Positions 1 through 5,770 of a DNA stretch of 13,625 nucleotides are shown piece by piece. The position numbers were made by a program, and so were the translations under genes. Positions within the stretch are counted from its first letter, which is position 1; each line of letters begins with the position of its first letter. The notes beneath the pieces were generated by a model. The model saw only the letters and a program-made list of their open reading frames with translations, searched no databases and was not told the DNA's origin. Location: positions 1 to 13,625 of the forward strand of contig NZ_JNIW01000075.1 in assembly GCF_000701425.1 (NCBI RefSeq), given 5' to 3'. The DNA is from Deinococcus frigens DSM 12807 (lineage in GTDB: Bacteria > Deinococcota > Deinococci > Deinococcales > Deinococcaceae).

Positions 1-1
1 T

Positions 2-2284
2 TCGAGCATTGACTTGAGCGAATTTTCAGAACAGCGTCTGTCTGTGCTGTTCCGCGTCGGGCTGGGGGTCAAGGCCCAGACGCTGCGGCGTATGCCCCAT
101 CAGCGGCGGATCGCCACCCTGCTGGTCACGGTTTCGCGGCTGGAAGGTCAGGCGCTGGACGACGCGCTGACCCTGTTCGAGGGGCTGCTCACCGACCTGT
201 TCAACCGGGCCGAGCGTCAGGAAGACGTGTCTCGCCAGGATCAGCTTCCGTCGCTGGAGGACGCCGCCCGTCACAGCAACCAGCTCACCAGGGCCTTTCT
301 GGAGAGCCTGGGGCAGCCGCCCCAGAACTTTGCCACGTTCGCTGACCGCGTCCTGGCCTTGGTGCCGCGCGAGCAATTGCAGGCCGCCGCCGACACCGTG
401 GACGCGCTGACCCGGCCCAGAGGCGAGACCCGGCTGGAGAGCCTGCTCAGCCGCTACAGCTATGTGCAGCAGTTTCTGCCCACTTTGCTGAAAACTGTGG
501 AATTTGAGGCCGGAAGTTCCGGCCAGTCGGTGCTGGCCGCGCTACAGGCGTTACGTGGTTTGGAGCGCAGGGGGCAAGTCAGTGCCGCCGAGGTGCCGCT
601 GACACTGGTCAAGGGGAGCTGGGAGCGGCTGATCGCCCGGCGGGGTCCCCTCCACCGGGGCGCTTACACCCTGTGCGTACTGGAGCACCTGCAAGCGGCA
701 CTCAAGCGGCGCGATCTCTACGTCCCCGCCAGTCCCAGATTTCACGATCCCCGCCTGCGGCTGCTGTCCAGTGAACGCTGGACCGCGCTGAGAGCAGAGG
801 TCTGCCGCAGCCTGGACCTTGATCCCGATCCACAGGTGGTGCTGGCGCGCCTGAGCGCCCAGCTCGACGAGCGTTACCGCCTGGTCGAGGCCCGGTTGCC
901 GGAGAACGCCGCTGTGACCCTGGAAGAACGGGACGGCCAGCAGGTGTTGATCTTGCAAGAGGACGGGGCCCTGCCGGAGCCACCCAGCCTGAAGCGGCTG
1001 CGCGGCGCGGTGGCCGATTTGATGCCGCGTCTCGATCTGCCCGATCTGCTGCTGGAGGTTCACGGCTGGACGGGGTTTGCCAGTGCGTTCACCCATCTGA
1101 GCGAGGGCCGCACCCGGGTGGATCACCTGGCGGTGAGCGTCTGTGCGGTGCTGCTGGCCGAAGCGTGCAACGTGGGCCTGGAAGCCGTGATTCAGCCGGA
1201 GACCGGAGCGTTGCGCCGGGGCCGCCTGGCCTGGGTGGATCAGCACTACTTGCGCGCCGAGACCATCGCCAGCGCCAATACCCGTCTGGTGGACTTCCAG
1301 TCCACCATTCCCACGGTGTCGCGTTGGGGTGACGGTCAGGTGGCCTCGGTGGATGGACTGCGGTTCCGGGTGCCGGTCAAGACCATCTATGCAGGGCAAA
1401 ATCCCAAATACTTCGGCGTGCGCAGCGGCGTGACCTACCTCAATTTCATCTCCGATCAGTACAGCGGCTTTCACAGCATCGTGGTCCCCGGCACCCTGCG
1501 CGACTCGTTGTTCGCGCTGGACGGCATGATCGAGCAGAACACCGCGCTGCAACCCCGGCAGTTGATCTCGGACACGGCGGCCTCGTCATACATGGTCTTT
1601 GGGCTGTTCCGCCTGCTGGGTTACCAGTTCAGCCCCGAACTGGCCGACCTGCGCGAGCGCCGCTATGGACGGATGAGCCGGGAGGCCGACTACGGCAAGC
1701 TGAACGCGCTGGCTTCGGCCCCGATCAATACCCGGTTGATCGCGGCGCACTGGGATGACCTGCTGCGAATCGCCGGGTCACTGATGACCCGGACGGTGCG
1801 GGCCTCGGAATTGCTCAAGGTGATCGGAGTCAGCCCCAAAAGTTCGCTGGTGAGAGCACTGGAACACTTTGGCCGCATTGCCAGCACCCTGCATTTGCTG
1901 AGCTACCACGACGATCCGGTGTACCGGCGCACCATTGGCACCCAGCGCAACCGCCAGGAGGCCCGGCACCGCTTGGGCCGGGCGGTGTTCCAGGGCCGCC
2001 AGGGTGAGCTCCGGCAGCATTACGTCGCGGGCATGGAAGATCAACTGGGAGCCCTGGGGCTGGTGATCAACGCGATCATCCTCTGGAACGCCCGGTACCT
2101 CGACCGGGCGCTCGATCACTTGCGCGCACAGGGTGTCGAAGTGCGCGAGGAAGACGTGCAACGGCTCTCGCCCCTGAAATTTGAACACCTGCACCTCGGC
2201 GGGCGGTACCACTTCCCACTCACGCCGCCGCTCCCCGAAGGTCAATTCAGGAAACTCCGCGATCCAGACGAGCCGGAAGAGTGA
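2..2284 (+). CDS. tnpA: Tn3-family transposase, C-terminal ~760 residues (5' end outside window)
   Basis: DDE transposase that catalyses replicative transposition of a Tn3-family element. The frame is open back to the window edge, so the TTG at 14 is unlikely to be the true start; family members are about 950-1000 residues, so some 200-250 N-terminal residues are missing. Numbering from that TTG, the catalytic triad can be placed as D447 (in ASVDGLRF, the family's SSDGxRF motif), D520 (in LISDTAAS) and E649 (in RNRQEARH). The D-D and D-E spacings of 73 and 129 match the roughly 72-76 and 130 of Tn3 and Tn4430. The family C-terminal block after E649 (GELRQHY, EDQLGALGLVINA, LWNARY) is complete. 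There is no frameshift or stop in the visible part, so it may be functional. No resolvase gene lies downstream. Confidence 0.95.
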   Translation, partial: SSIDLSEFSEQRLSVLFRVGLGVKAQTLRRMPHQRRIATLLVTVSRLEGQALDDALTLFEGLLTDLFNRAERQEDVSRQDQLPSLEDAARHSNQLTRAFLESLGQPPQNFATFADRVLALVPREQLQAAADTVDALTRPRGETRLESLLSRYSYVQQFLPTLLKTVEFEAGSSGQSVLAALQALRGLERRGQVSAAEVPLTLVKGSWERLIARRGPLHRGAYTLCVLEHLQAALKRRDLYVPASPRFHDPRLRLLSSERWTALRAEVCRSLDLDPDPQVVLARLSAQLDERYRLVEARLPENAAVTLEERDGQQVLILQEDGALPEPPSLKRLRGAVADLMPRLDLPDLLLEVHGWTGFASAFTHLSEGRTRVDHLAVSVCAVLLAEACNVGLEAVIQPETGALRRGRLAWVDQHYLRAETIASANTRLVDFQSTIPTVSRWGDGQVASVDGLRFRVPVKTIYAGQNPKYFGVRSGVTYLNFISDQYSGFHSIVVPGTLRDSLFALDGMIEQNTALQPRQLISDTAASSYMVFGLFRLLGYQFSPELADLRERRYGRMSREADYGKLNALASAPINTRLIAAHWDDLLRIAGSLMTRTVRASELLKVIGVSPKSSLVRALEHFGRIASTLHLLSYHDDPVYRRTIGTQRNRQEARHRLGRAVFQGRQGELRQHYVAGMEDQLGALGLVINAIILWNARYLDRALDHLRAQGVEVREEDVQRLSPLKFEHLHLGGRYHFPLTPPLPEGQFRKLRDPDEPEE

Positions 2285-2302
2285 TCAACGCGGGTATACC
2301 CC
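2265..2302 (-). repeat. Possible terminal inverted repeat of the Tn3-family element
   Basis: Read on the minus strand from 2302 inward, the sequence begins GGGGTATACCCGCG and runs over the tnpA stop codon. Tn3-family ends start with GGGG, are about 38 bp long and lie close to the tnpA 3' end, so position and polarity fit. The usual inner TAAG end is not visible, and the opposite end, needed for proof, is outside the window. The call rests on position and the GGGG start only. Confidence 0.22.
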
Positions 2303-2681
2303 GATTCTCCGTTCCATTGCTACTGCGATGCCGTCTGCCACGGGCCAAGTTAAGGCAACACAACCATCTGAGATTATCAGCGTTAGTTTTAGTTCTACGA
2401 TTCAGGTTGCTCCAAATGCGCTGACGTGGGCTGGAATTCTGGCCCGGCAACGCGGCGTGTCGGCCAGTTTTACCGCTTGCGGCGGGCCGCGTCTTGCCCA
2501 GAACGGCGCTGGGCGATGCTCAGGCCGCAGGGCCGTTGAAGGCGGGTCTCACCTTTCAGATGCTCACCCAGGGAGCGCGGGCGCGGGCGAGGTCTCGTGG
2601 CTTAGGGCGACCAGTTCCAGGGCTTCTCCCGCTCCGTGCCGCGCCCCCAGCAGGCGCGGCGGTGGCCGGAGAACTTGCCCG
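2303..2681. other. Degenerate intergenic stretch, no recognised gene
   Basis: This 379-bp stretch between the transposase and the broken minus-strand gene has no convincing gene. A plus-strand frame stays open across it (from 2181 to 2693), but it begins inside tnpA and has an incoherent composition: AT-rich third positions at first, then Ser/Arg/Gly-rich. It contains one copy of the 24-bp repeat (2342-2365). Base composition changes abruptly near 2440 from AT-richer to very GC-rich, which suggests two joined fragments. Confidence 0.5.
2342..2365 (+). repeat. 24-bp direct repeat, copy 1
   Basis: A perfect 24-bp match to 4083-4106 in the same orientation; it begins GGGCCAAG and ends CACAACC. 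Left and right flanks of the two copies do not match, so the shared unit is exactly this segment. It could be a terminal repeat left by an insertion sequence, a recombination core, or a fragment carried by a deletion. No inverted copy was found in the window. Confidence 0.85.
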
Positions 2682-3083
2682 TTACGCGCCTGATTCAGAC
2701 TCGATCTCCACCAGCTCATGCCAGGTATTTCCACCATCCACGGAATACGCCTGTTCCTGGATATTGGGGCCATAGAAATAGAGCTAGGGACCGTTCCGGG
2801 TACGGGTCACCGTCATCTCACACCGAACGTGGGTGGGGAGACCTGGAGCGTGTTCAACGCCGTGTTCAACGAACATTTCGTCCATCTGTTCCGCCCACGT
2901 CATGCCCCCAGGATCAAAGAACTCATTCACCATGTCGGACACGCCGCACTCGTCGTCCTCGTCCACGGGTTCACGCCCCAGGTACTCAATCACTGGACCC
3001 TCAGAGACCACGAAGCTGTACGTGTTCTGCCTGCGCAGATGCCCCAGTTCTCGCCGTCGTTTCGCGTCTCCCACAGCAGACAT
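2682..3083 (-). pseudogene. Acidic hypothetical protein gene interrupted by an in-frame amber codon
   Basis: The minus-strand frame starts at ATG 3083 (MSAVGDAKRRRELGHL) and reaches TAG at 2784-2786 after 99 codons. The same frame then continues for 33 well-formed codons to TAA at 2682-2684. The downstream part reads like real protein (LYFYGPNIQEQAYSVDGG, then NTWHELVEIE) with the same codon choice as the upstream part. The most economical reading is a roughly 133-residue protein with one nonsense mutation (TAG from CAG or GAG). The product is acidic and Glu/Asp-rich, with no signal peptide or membrane segment, and I do not recognise its family. No strong Shine-Dalgarno precedes the ATG. It could instead be a genuine 99-residue protein whose gene simply ends at TAG, or a recoded amber. 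Confidence 0.65.
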
Positions 3084-3177
3084 GGTACAGATTTAAGTCC
3101 GACTTCTTTTGGAACCGTGACAGCCTATTCAACCCCTGGCCCGCCTGGCTGCTCTTGAAGTGTCGGCCTCTTTTTTG

Positions 3178-3189
3178 CGGAACGTTCCG
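3178..3189. promoter_or_regulatory. Perfect 12-bp palindrome CGGAACGTTCCG
   Basis: A fully self-complementary 12-mer just after a T-run (3171-3176) and about 10 bp before a short hairpin. It has the look of a dimeric operator or a remnant of a mobile-element end. Nothing else supports a specific role. Confidence 0.3.
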
Positions 3190-3200
3190 AAAGCTTCATG

Positions 3201-3218
3201 AGGGGGAAGTCTCCCCCT
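3201..3218. repeat. Small hairpin, 7-bp stem and 4-nt loop
   Basis: AGGGGGA and TCCCCCT pair perfectly around an AGTC loop. There is no T-tract on either side in either direction, so it is a poor intrinsic terminator. It lies between the 12-bp palindrome and the hypothetical CDS ending at 3640. Confidence 0.4.
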
Positions 3219-3340
3219 GAGACGGAGCTAACAGCGCTCTGTGCAGCAACCCAGCGGGCTGATGAAGCGCCACCCGCAGCCGCCCAGAGCAACGCTCCGT
3301 AGCAAAGTTTGAAGTCACTGAAAAGTTTTTCACCCTGGAG

Positions 3341-3640
3341 TTGCGGGACGCCACCGCCGCATACCGCACGCTGATGGGCATTACCAGGACCCGTCCAGAG
3401 GGGAGCCTGCTCCACCACACGTTACCGAAGGGCGGATGTAGTCGCCGGGAGAGCGCCGCCGAAGACCTGGGCCTGTATCTGGGCTATGTGATGTTCGACG
3501 CGATCATCAATGATGGGTGTTATGACCCGCAGCGACTGGCGCAGACCGTCACGGACCGTCTGGCCCTGATCATTCAGACCGCGAGCGAGCCGAAGCCCCA
3601 GCGGGTCCCGGTCACGCCCGCCCAACGAATAAGCATTTAG
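3341..3640 (+). CDS. Hypothetical protein, start uncertain, possibly 5'-truncated
   Basis: A frame with clear coding character (G/C-rich third positions, balanced composition, a helical stretch EDLGLYLGYVMFDAIINDG) ends at TAG 3638-3640 with a Pro-rich tail. I do not recognise the family. The frame is open back to 3266, and its codons already look protein-like from about 3299 (KFEVTEKFFTLELRD), yet no ATG or GTG with a Shine-Dalgarno is present. The TTG at 3341 is only a formal start, and ATG 3383 is another option. A different frame from ATG 3198 carries 34 protein-like codons up to 3299, which could mean the gene once began there and was frameshifted. It lies among broken genes, so it may itself be a remnant. 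Confidence 0.45.
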   Translation: MRDATAAYRTLMGITRTRPEGSLLHHTLPKGGCSRRESAAEDLGLYLGYVMFDAIINDGCYDPQRLAQTVTDRLALIIQTASEPKPQRVPVTPAQRISI

Positions 3641-3931
3641 CCCGTTATTGATGCCGTCTCAAATCGACAACGGAAGTCATGGGAACTCGTTCGAGATAAG
3701 TGACTGCGGTCCAGAATCCCCGCTCTGTCCAACGTTGCCAAGTTCAGACGAGATCAATAAGGTGGCCCATCCAGTCAAAGGATGGGCCACCTCAGAAGAG
3801 CGGAAACGAAAGGCCCAGACGGCGACAGGGGCCGGGGCATGGAGAGACCAGCAGGCCCAGGCTCTACCGCCCTCAGCCTCCGCCCGCGCCCGCGCCTCAG
3901 CCCCACCCAGCTTCGGCATCGAGGGAAACCC
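3641..3931. other. Intergenic region with a strong hairpin and GC-rich leader
   Basis: These 291 bp hold no convincing gene. Frames on both strands are open but Pro/Arg/Ala-rich, as expected of GC-rich noncoding DNA. The notable element is the perfect hairpin at 3760-3792. The last 15 bp carry a Shine-Dalgarno (GAGGGA, 3921-3926) for the truncated gene that starts at 3932. Confidence 0.5.
3760..3792 (-). terminator. Perfect 13-bp-stem hairpin, possible terminator
   Basis: AGGTGGCCCATCC and GGATGGGCCACCT pair without mismatch around the 7-nt loop AGTCAAA. In the minus direction the stem is followed by TATTGAT, a weak U-rich run; in the plus direction by CAGAAGAG. It therefore works better as a terminator for leftward transcripts, such as read-through from the hydrolase gene ending at 4257. 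A plasmid-type structural or protein-binding element is an alternative. Confidence 0.4.
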
Positions 3932-4082
3932 ATGAAACGATTACCCGCAAGCCTGCACCGTTCCAGCGTCTCCGAGAAGTTGGTGTGGCTGCACATTCAC
4001 AGCAATCCCGGCGAGCATTCCGCGCGCAGTCTAGCGGCTGATCTGGGCGGCAGCTCCCGCACCTGGGCCAACGCACTCTCTG
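3932..4082 (+). pseudogene. N-terminal fragment of a winged-helix-like DNA-binding protein, cut at a junction
   Basis: ATG 3932 has a good Shine-Dalgarno (GAGGGA, 3921-3926). About 50 sensible codons follow, beginning MKRLPASLHRSSVSEKLVWL. The segment SNPGEHSARSLAADLGGSSR then TWANAL looks like the first helices of a winged helix-turn-helix domain, where a recognition helix follows 'S(A/V)RSLAADLG'. The family resemblance is my reading of the pattern, not a search result. The reading stops making sense exactly where the 24-bp repeat starts at 4083, and the frame then runs into the IS630 remnant out of register. The C-terminal part of the gene is not in the window. Confidence 0.6.
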
Positions 4083-4106
4083 GGGCCAAGTTAAGGCAAC
4101 ACAACC
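4083..4106 (+). repeat. 24-bp direct repeat, copy 2
   Basis: Identical to 2342-2365 and 1741 bp downstream of it. It lies exactly between the truncated winged-helix gene and the IS630 transposase remnant, so it marks or caused the junction. Adding one C after its last base would create the usual N-P-I-E-Q-V-W reading of IS630 transposases. The repeat might therefore itself be old transposase sequence, with a 1-bp loss at its right edge. Confidence 0.85.
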
Positions 4107-4107
4107 G

Positions 4108-4260
4108 ATCGAACAGGTCTGGGCCTACGTCAAGCAGAATGTACTGGGCAACTTCTGCGCCAGGACGACGAAAGAACTCAAAACGTGCCTGCGGACGCGC
4201 TGCCAGCGTGTCCGCTATCTCGGCCTCCCGCAACGCCTCATGGCCTCAACCCCGATTTAA
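4108..4260 (+). pseudogene. IS630-family transposase, C-terminal ~50 residues only
   Basis: The frame from 4108 reads IEQVWAYVKQNVLGNFCART and ends ...RYLGLPQRLMASTPI at TAA 4258-4260. The start matches the conserved 'NPIExVWxxxK' block that carries the last catalytic Glu of IS630/Tc1-type DDE transposases, and the length to the stop is normal for this family. Everything upstream of that block is missing, so the copy is dead. Its stop codon overlaps the convergent stop of the alpha/beta hydrolase gene by two bases. The right terminal repeat of the element, if still present, would therefore lie inside the 3' end of that gene. Confidence 0.8.
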
Positions 4261-5009
4261 GCCGGTATCAATAGAGCGCCCTTCAGGAACGTCAGGGTCG
4301 TTTGTTCAAAGAAGCTCCGGTCTTCAAAATTGATCATGTGGCCGACACCTGCGCGCTCTATCAGCGTGTTGTATGGCAGATGCTCTGCAAGGTGGTAGGC
4401 GATGTCGCGGTGGTGTGGTAGCTCGCGCGTCCCCGTTAAGATCAGGGTCGGTGCGGTGATTCCGGTTAAGTCGTCAAACACGGCAGGATCAATCCAAGTG
4501 GATGGAGACAGGCTTTGGAGCCAATGCCAGCCTGAGTAGGTTGCAGTGGCAGCACGCAGACGAGCAAAGATCTCAGGACGCTCACGAGTGGAAGCGAATA
4601 GTGGATGAGCCAGCCATCTTTCTCGTGCGACCTCTAAACCCCTACTCACCGCAACCTCTCTCAGGAACGTGAGCGCAGCCACAAAATCGGGAGGCACAGG
4701 GAAACCACGCAAACTTGTTGCGGCCAGAACAATACGATCCACCCGATCGGCGTATTTGTGTGCGAAATCGAGGGCGACATTGCCACCGAGTGAGAGGCCA
4801 ACCAGGTGGGTACGCTCCACTCCCTGCACATTGAGAAAATGTTCGAGAAAATCGGTGTAGTTTCCTTCTCCCAGCGGTAGCGTGTCGCCGTAGCCGGGAA
4901 GATCGGGGCGCACCACTGCAAAGTGGGGTTCCAGAACTCGCACAAGGTCGTCCCACATGCTGGCGTTGAGGGTATGGCCGTGGAGCAGCGTGACGGTTGG
5001 TCTGGGCAT
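4257..5009 (-). CDS. Alpha/beta-fold hydrolase
   Basis: A 250-residue cytoplasmic serine hydrolase of the alpha/beta fold, similar in layout to enol-lactonases and carboxylesterases. Visible elements are the oxyanion motif LLHGHTLN (residues 8-15), the nucleophile elbow GLSLGG with Ser73, and the catalytic His224 in GVGHMINFE. The acid is not obvious. The usual Asp position after strand 6 reads LTGTRELPHHRDI, so Glu196 or Asp202 must serve. A cap region lies between about 105 and 180. The start ATG 5009 has the Shine-Dalgarno AAGGAG 7-8 nt upstream. It is divergent from the catabolic operon and shares its operator region, so it probably serves the same pathway, for example opening an ester or lactone. 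Its last few codons (LLIPA) overlap the presumed end of an IS630 remnant and may differ from the ancestral C-terminus. Confidence 0.9.
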   Translation of the reverse strand: MPRPTVTLLHGHTLNASMWDDLVRVLEPHFAVVRPDLPGYGDTLPLGEGNYTDFLEHFLNVQGVERTHLVGLSLGGNVALDFAHKYADRVDRIVLAATSLRGFPVPPDFVAALTFLREVAVSRGLEVARERWLAHPLFASTRERPEIFARLRAATATYSGWHWLQSLSPSTWIDPAVFDDLTGITAPTLILTGTRELPHHRDIAYHLAEHLPYNTLIERAGVGHMINFEDRSFFEQTTLTFLKGALLIPA

Positions 5010-5034
5010 CTGAACACTCCTTGCTCTAAGAGAC

Positions 5035-5062
5035 TTGACAAATCATAGGTCCTGCTTATAGC
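5035..5062 (+). promoter_or_regulatory. Sigma70-type promoter of the rightward catabolic operon
   Basis: A perfect -35 TTGACA (5035-5040) is followed after 16 bp by TATAGC (5057-5062). Transcription would start near 5069, about 80 nt upstream of the cupin gene and within the first operator-like site. Confidence 0.65.
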
Positions 5063-5083
5063 ATTATGCATACGCTTTCACAA
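5055..5083 (-). promoter_or_regulatory. Sigma70-type promoter of the divergent hydrolase gene
   Basis: On the minus strand, TTGTGA (5083-5078) is followed after exactly 17 bp by TATAAG (5060-5055). The -10 box overlaps the -10 region of the rightward promoter, so the two promoters face away from each other across the same bases. Confidence 0.6.
5067..5081. promoter_or_regulatory. LacI-family operator-like site 1
   Basis: The minus strand reads GTGAAAGCGTATGCA, an imperfect palindrome centred on CG at 5073-5074. It fits nine of ten fixed positions of the CcpA/cre-type consensus (WTGNAANCGNWNNCA), which is a LacI-family operator pattern. It lies between the -35 and -10 of the leftward promoter and at the likely start point of the rightward one, so binding would block both. 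The LacI-family gene at 6534 is the obvious candidate. Confidence 0.55.
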
Positions 5084-5085
5084 GA

Positions 5086-5100
5086 AGAATACGTTTGCAT
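5086..5100. promoter_or_regulatory. LacI-family operator-like site 2
   Basis: The minus strand reads ATGCAAACGTATTCT, again nine of ten fixed positions of the cre-type pattern, with its CG at 5092-5093. On the plus strand both sites share ATACG followed by a TT.CA half. The CG centres are 19 bp apart, close to two helical turns, which would allow two dimers on nearly the same DNA face. Confidence 0.45.
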
Positions 5101-5134
5101 CTACTTGACTCAATCCAAAGCTTGCACAGCGAGC

Positions 5135-5140
5135 AGGAGG
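5135..5140 (+). promoter_or_regulatory. Ribosome binding site fixing the cupin start
   Basis: AGGAGG lies 6 nt before ATG 5147. It decides against the longer in-frame start at 5066, which has no Shine-Dalgarno. Confidence 0.8.
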
Positions 5141-5146
5141 CTTCCC

Positions 5147-5770
5147 ATGTCAGAATTTCGCTTCACCAATGACGAGATGTATGCCCGCGTTTCCCGTTTT
5201 GCTGATCTGAAGCTGCGCGGTATGCCGTTGATGTTTATTGATTCAGCCCTGCCCGGCCATCAGCGCATGAATTACAGCGTCATTGGTGATACCGCTTCCG
5301 AGAATGCTGAATTCAAGCCAGCAATTGGGGCTCCCCACAAGTTTCAGATCGGTATGGGATTCGCTCAGCCGGGCAACGGGCCCGCCTTTCACACCCATGA
5401 ATACGTCGAAAGCTTTCTGATCTTGCAGGGGCAATGGCGTTTTTACTGGGGCAACGAGCCGGGCAAGGTTGACGGAGATATGGTGCTAGAACCGTGGGAC
5501 TTCATCTCGTTGCCCCCGCATGTTTACCGGGGGTTTGAGGTCGTCGGCGAAGAGCTGGGATGGTTTTTCGCCGTGCTTGATCCACACTCCGTCTTCACGT
5601 CCAAAGACCCTATCTGGGATCCTGCCGTGGAGCGCCAGGCGGCAGATCATGGCTTTTATGCTGATGAGAATGGTAAAATGATCAAACCTGAGAACTACGA
5701 CGAGCTGCGCAACGAACTGATGGCGCGGCTGATGGCAGCCGAGGCCGCTCCCCGACAAGGGCAATCGTGA
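5147..5770 (+). CDS. Cupin-domain protein
   Basis: A 207-residue single-domain cupin, first gene of the rightward operon. The metal-binding motif 1 is GNGPAFHTHEYVESF (His82, His84, Glu88) and motif 2 is SLPPHVYRGF (His125), so a mononuclear metal site looks intact. Residues 150-207 form a charged tail rich in Glu and Arg. The start is ATG 5147 because AGGAGG (5135-5140) lies 6 nt upstream; the in-frame ATG 5066 would lie at the transcription start and add 27 uncharacteristic residues. Cupins of this type act as dioxygenases, isomerases or small-molecule sensors, and the sequence alone does not decide. Its stop overlaps the GTG of the aldolase gene. Confidence 0.88.
   Translation: MSEFRFTNDEMYARVSRFADLKLRGMPLMFIDSALPGHQRMNYSVIGDTASENAEFKPAIGAPHKFQIGMGFAQPGNGPAFHTHEYVESFLILQGQWRFYWGNEPGKVDGDMVLEPWDFISLPPHVYRGFEVVGEELGWFFAVLDPHSVFTSKDPIWDPAVERQAADHGFYADENGKMIKPENYDELRNELMARLMAAEAAPRQGQS

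Noticed and set aside
551..1552. A 333-codon minus-strand open frame inside the transposase gene
   Set aside because: It is antisense to conserved Tn3 transposase sequence, with His/Gln/Pro-rich content typical of the shadow of a GC-rich gene.
2181..2693. A 170-codon plus-strand frame across the end of tnpA and the following region
   Set aside because: It begins inside tnpA in another frame, changes composition midway and resembles no family.
3641..3931. CRISPR array or tRNA gene in the repeat-bearing intergenic region
   Set aside because: Only one inverted repeat is present; there are no regularly spaced repeats, and no cloverleaf or T-loop motif was seen.
5066..5146. Longer start (ATG 5066) for the cupin gene
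   Set aside because: No Shine-Dalgarno, lies at or upstream of the predicted transcription start, and would overlay both operator-like sites; ATG 5147 has AGGAGG.
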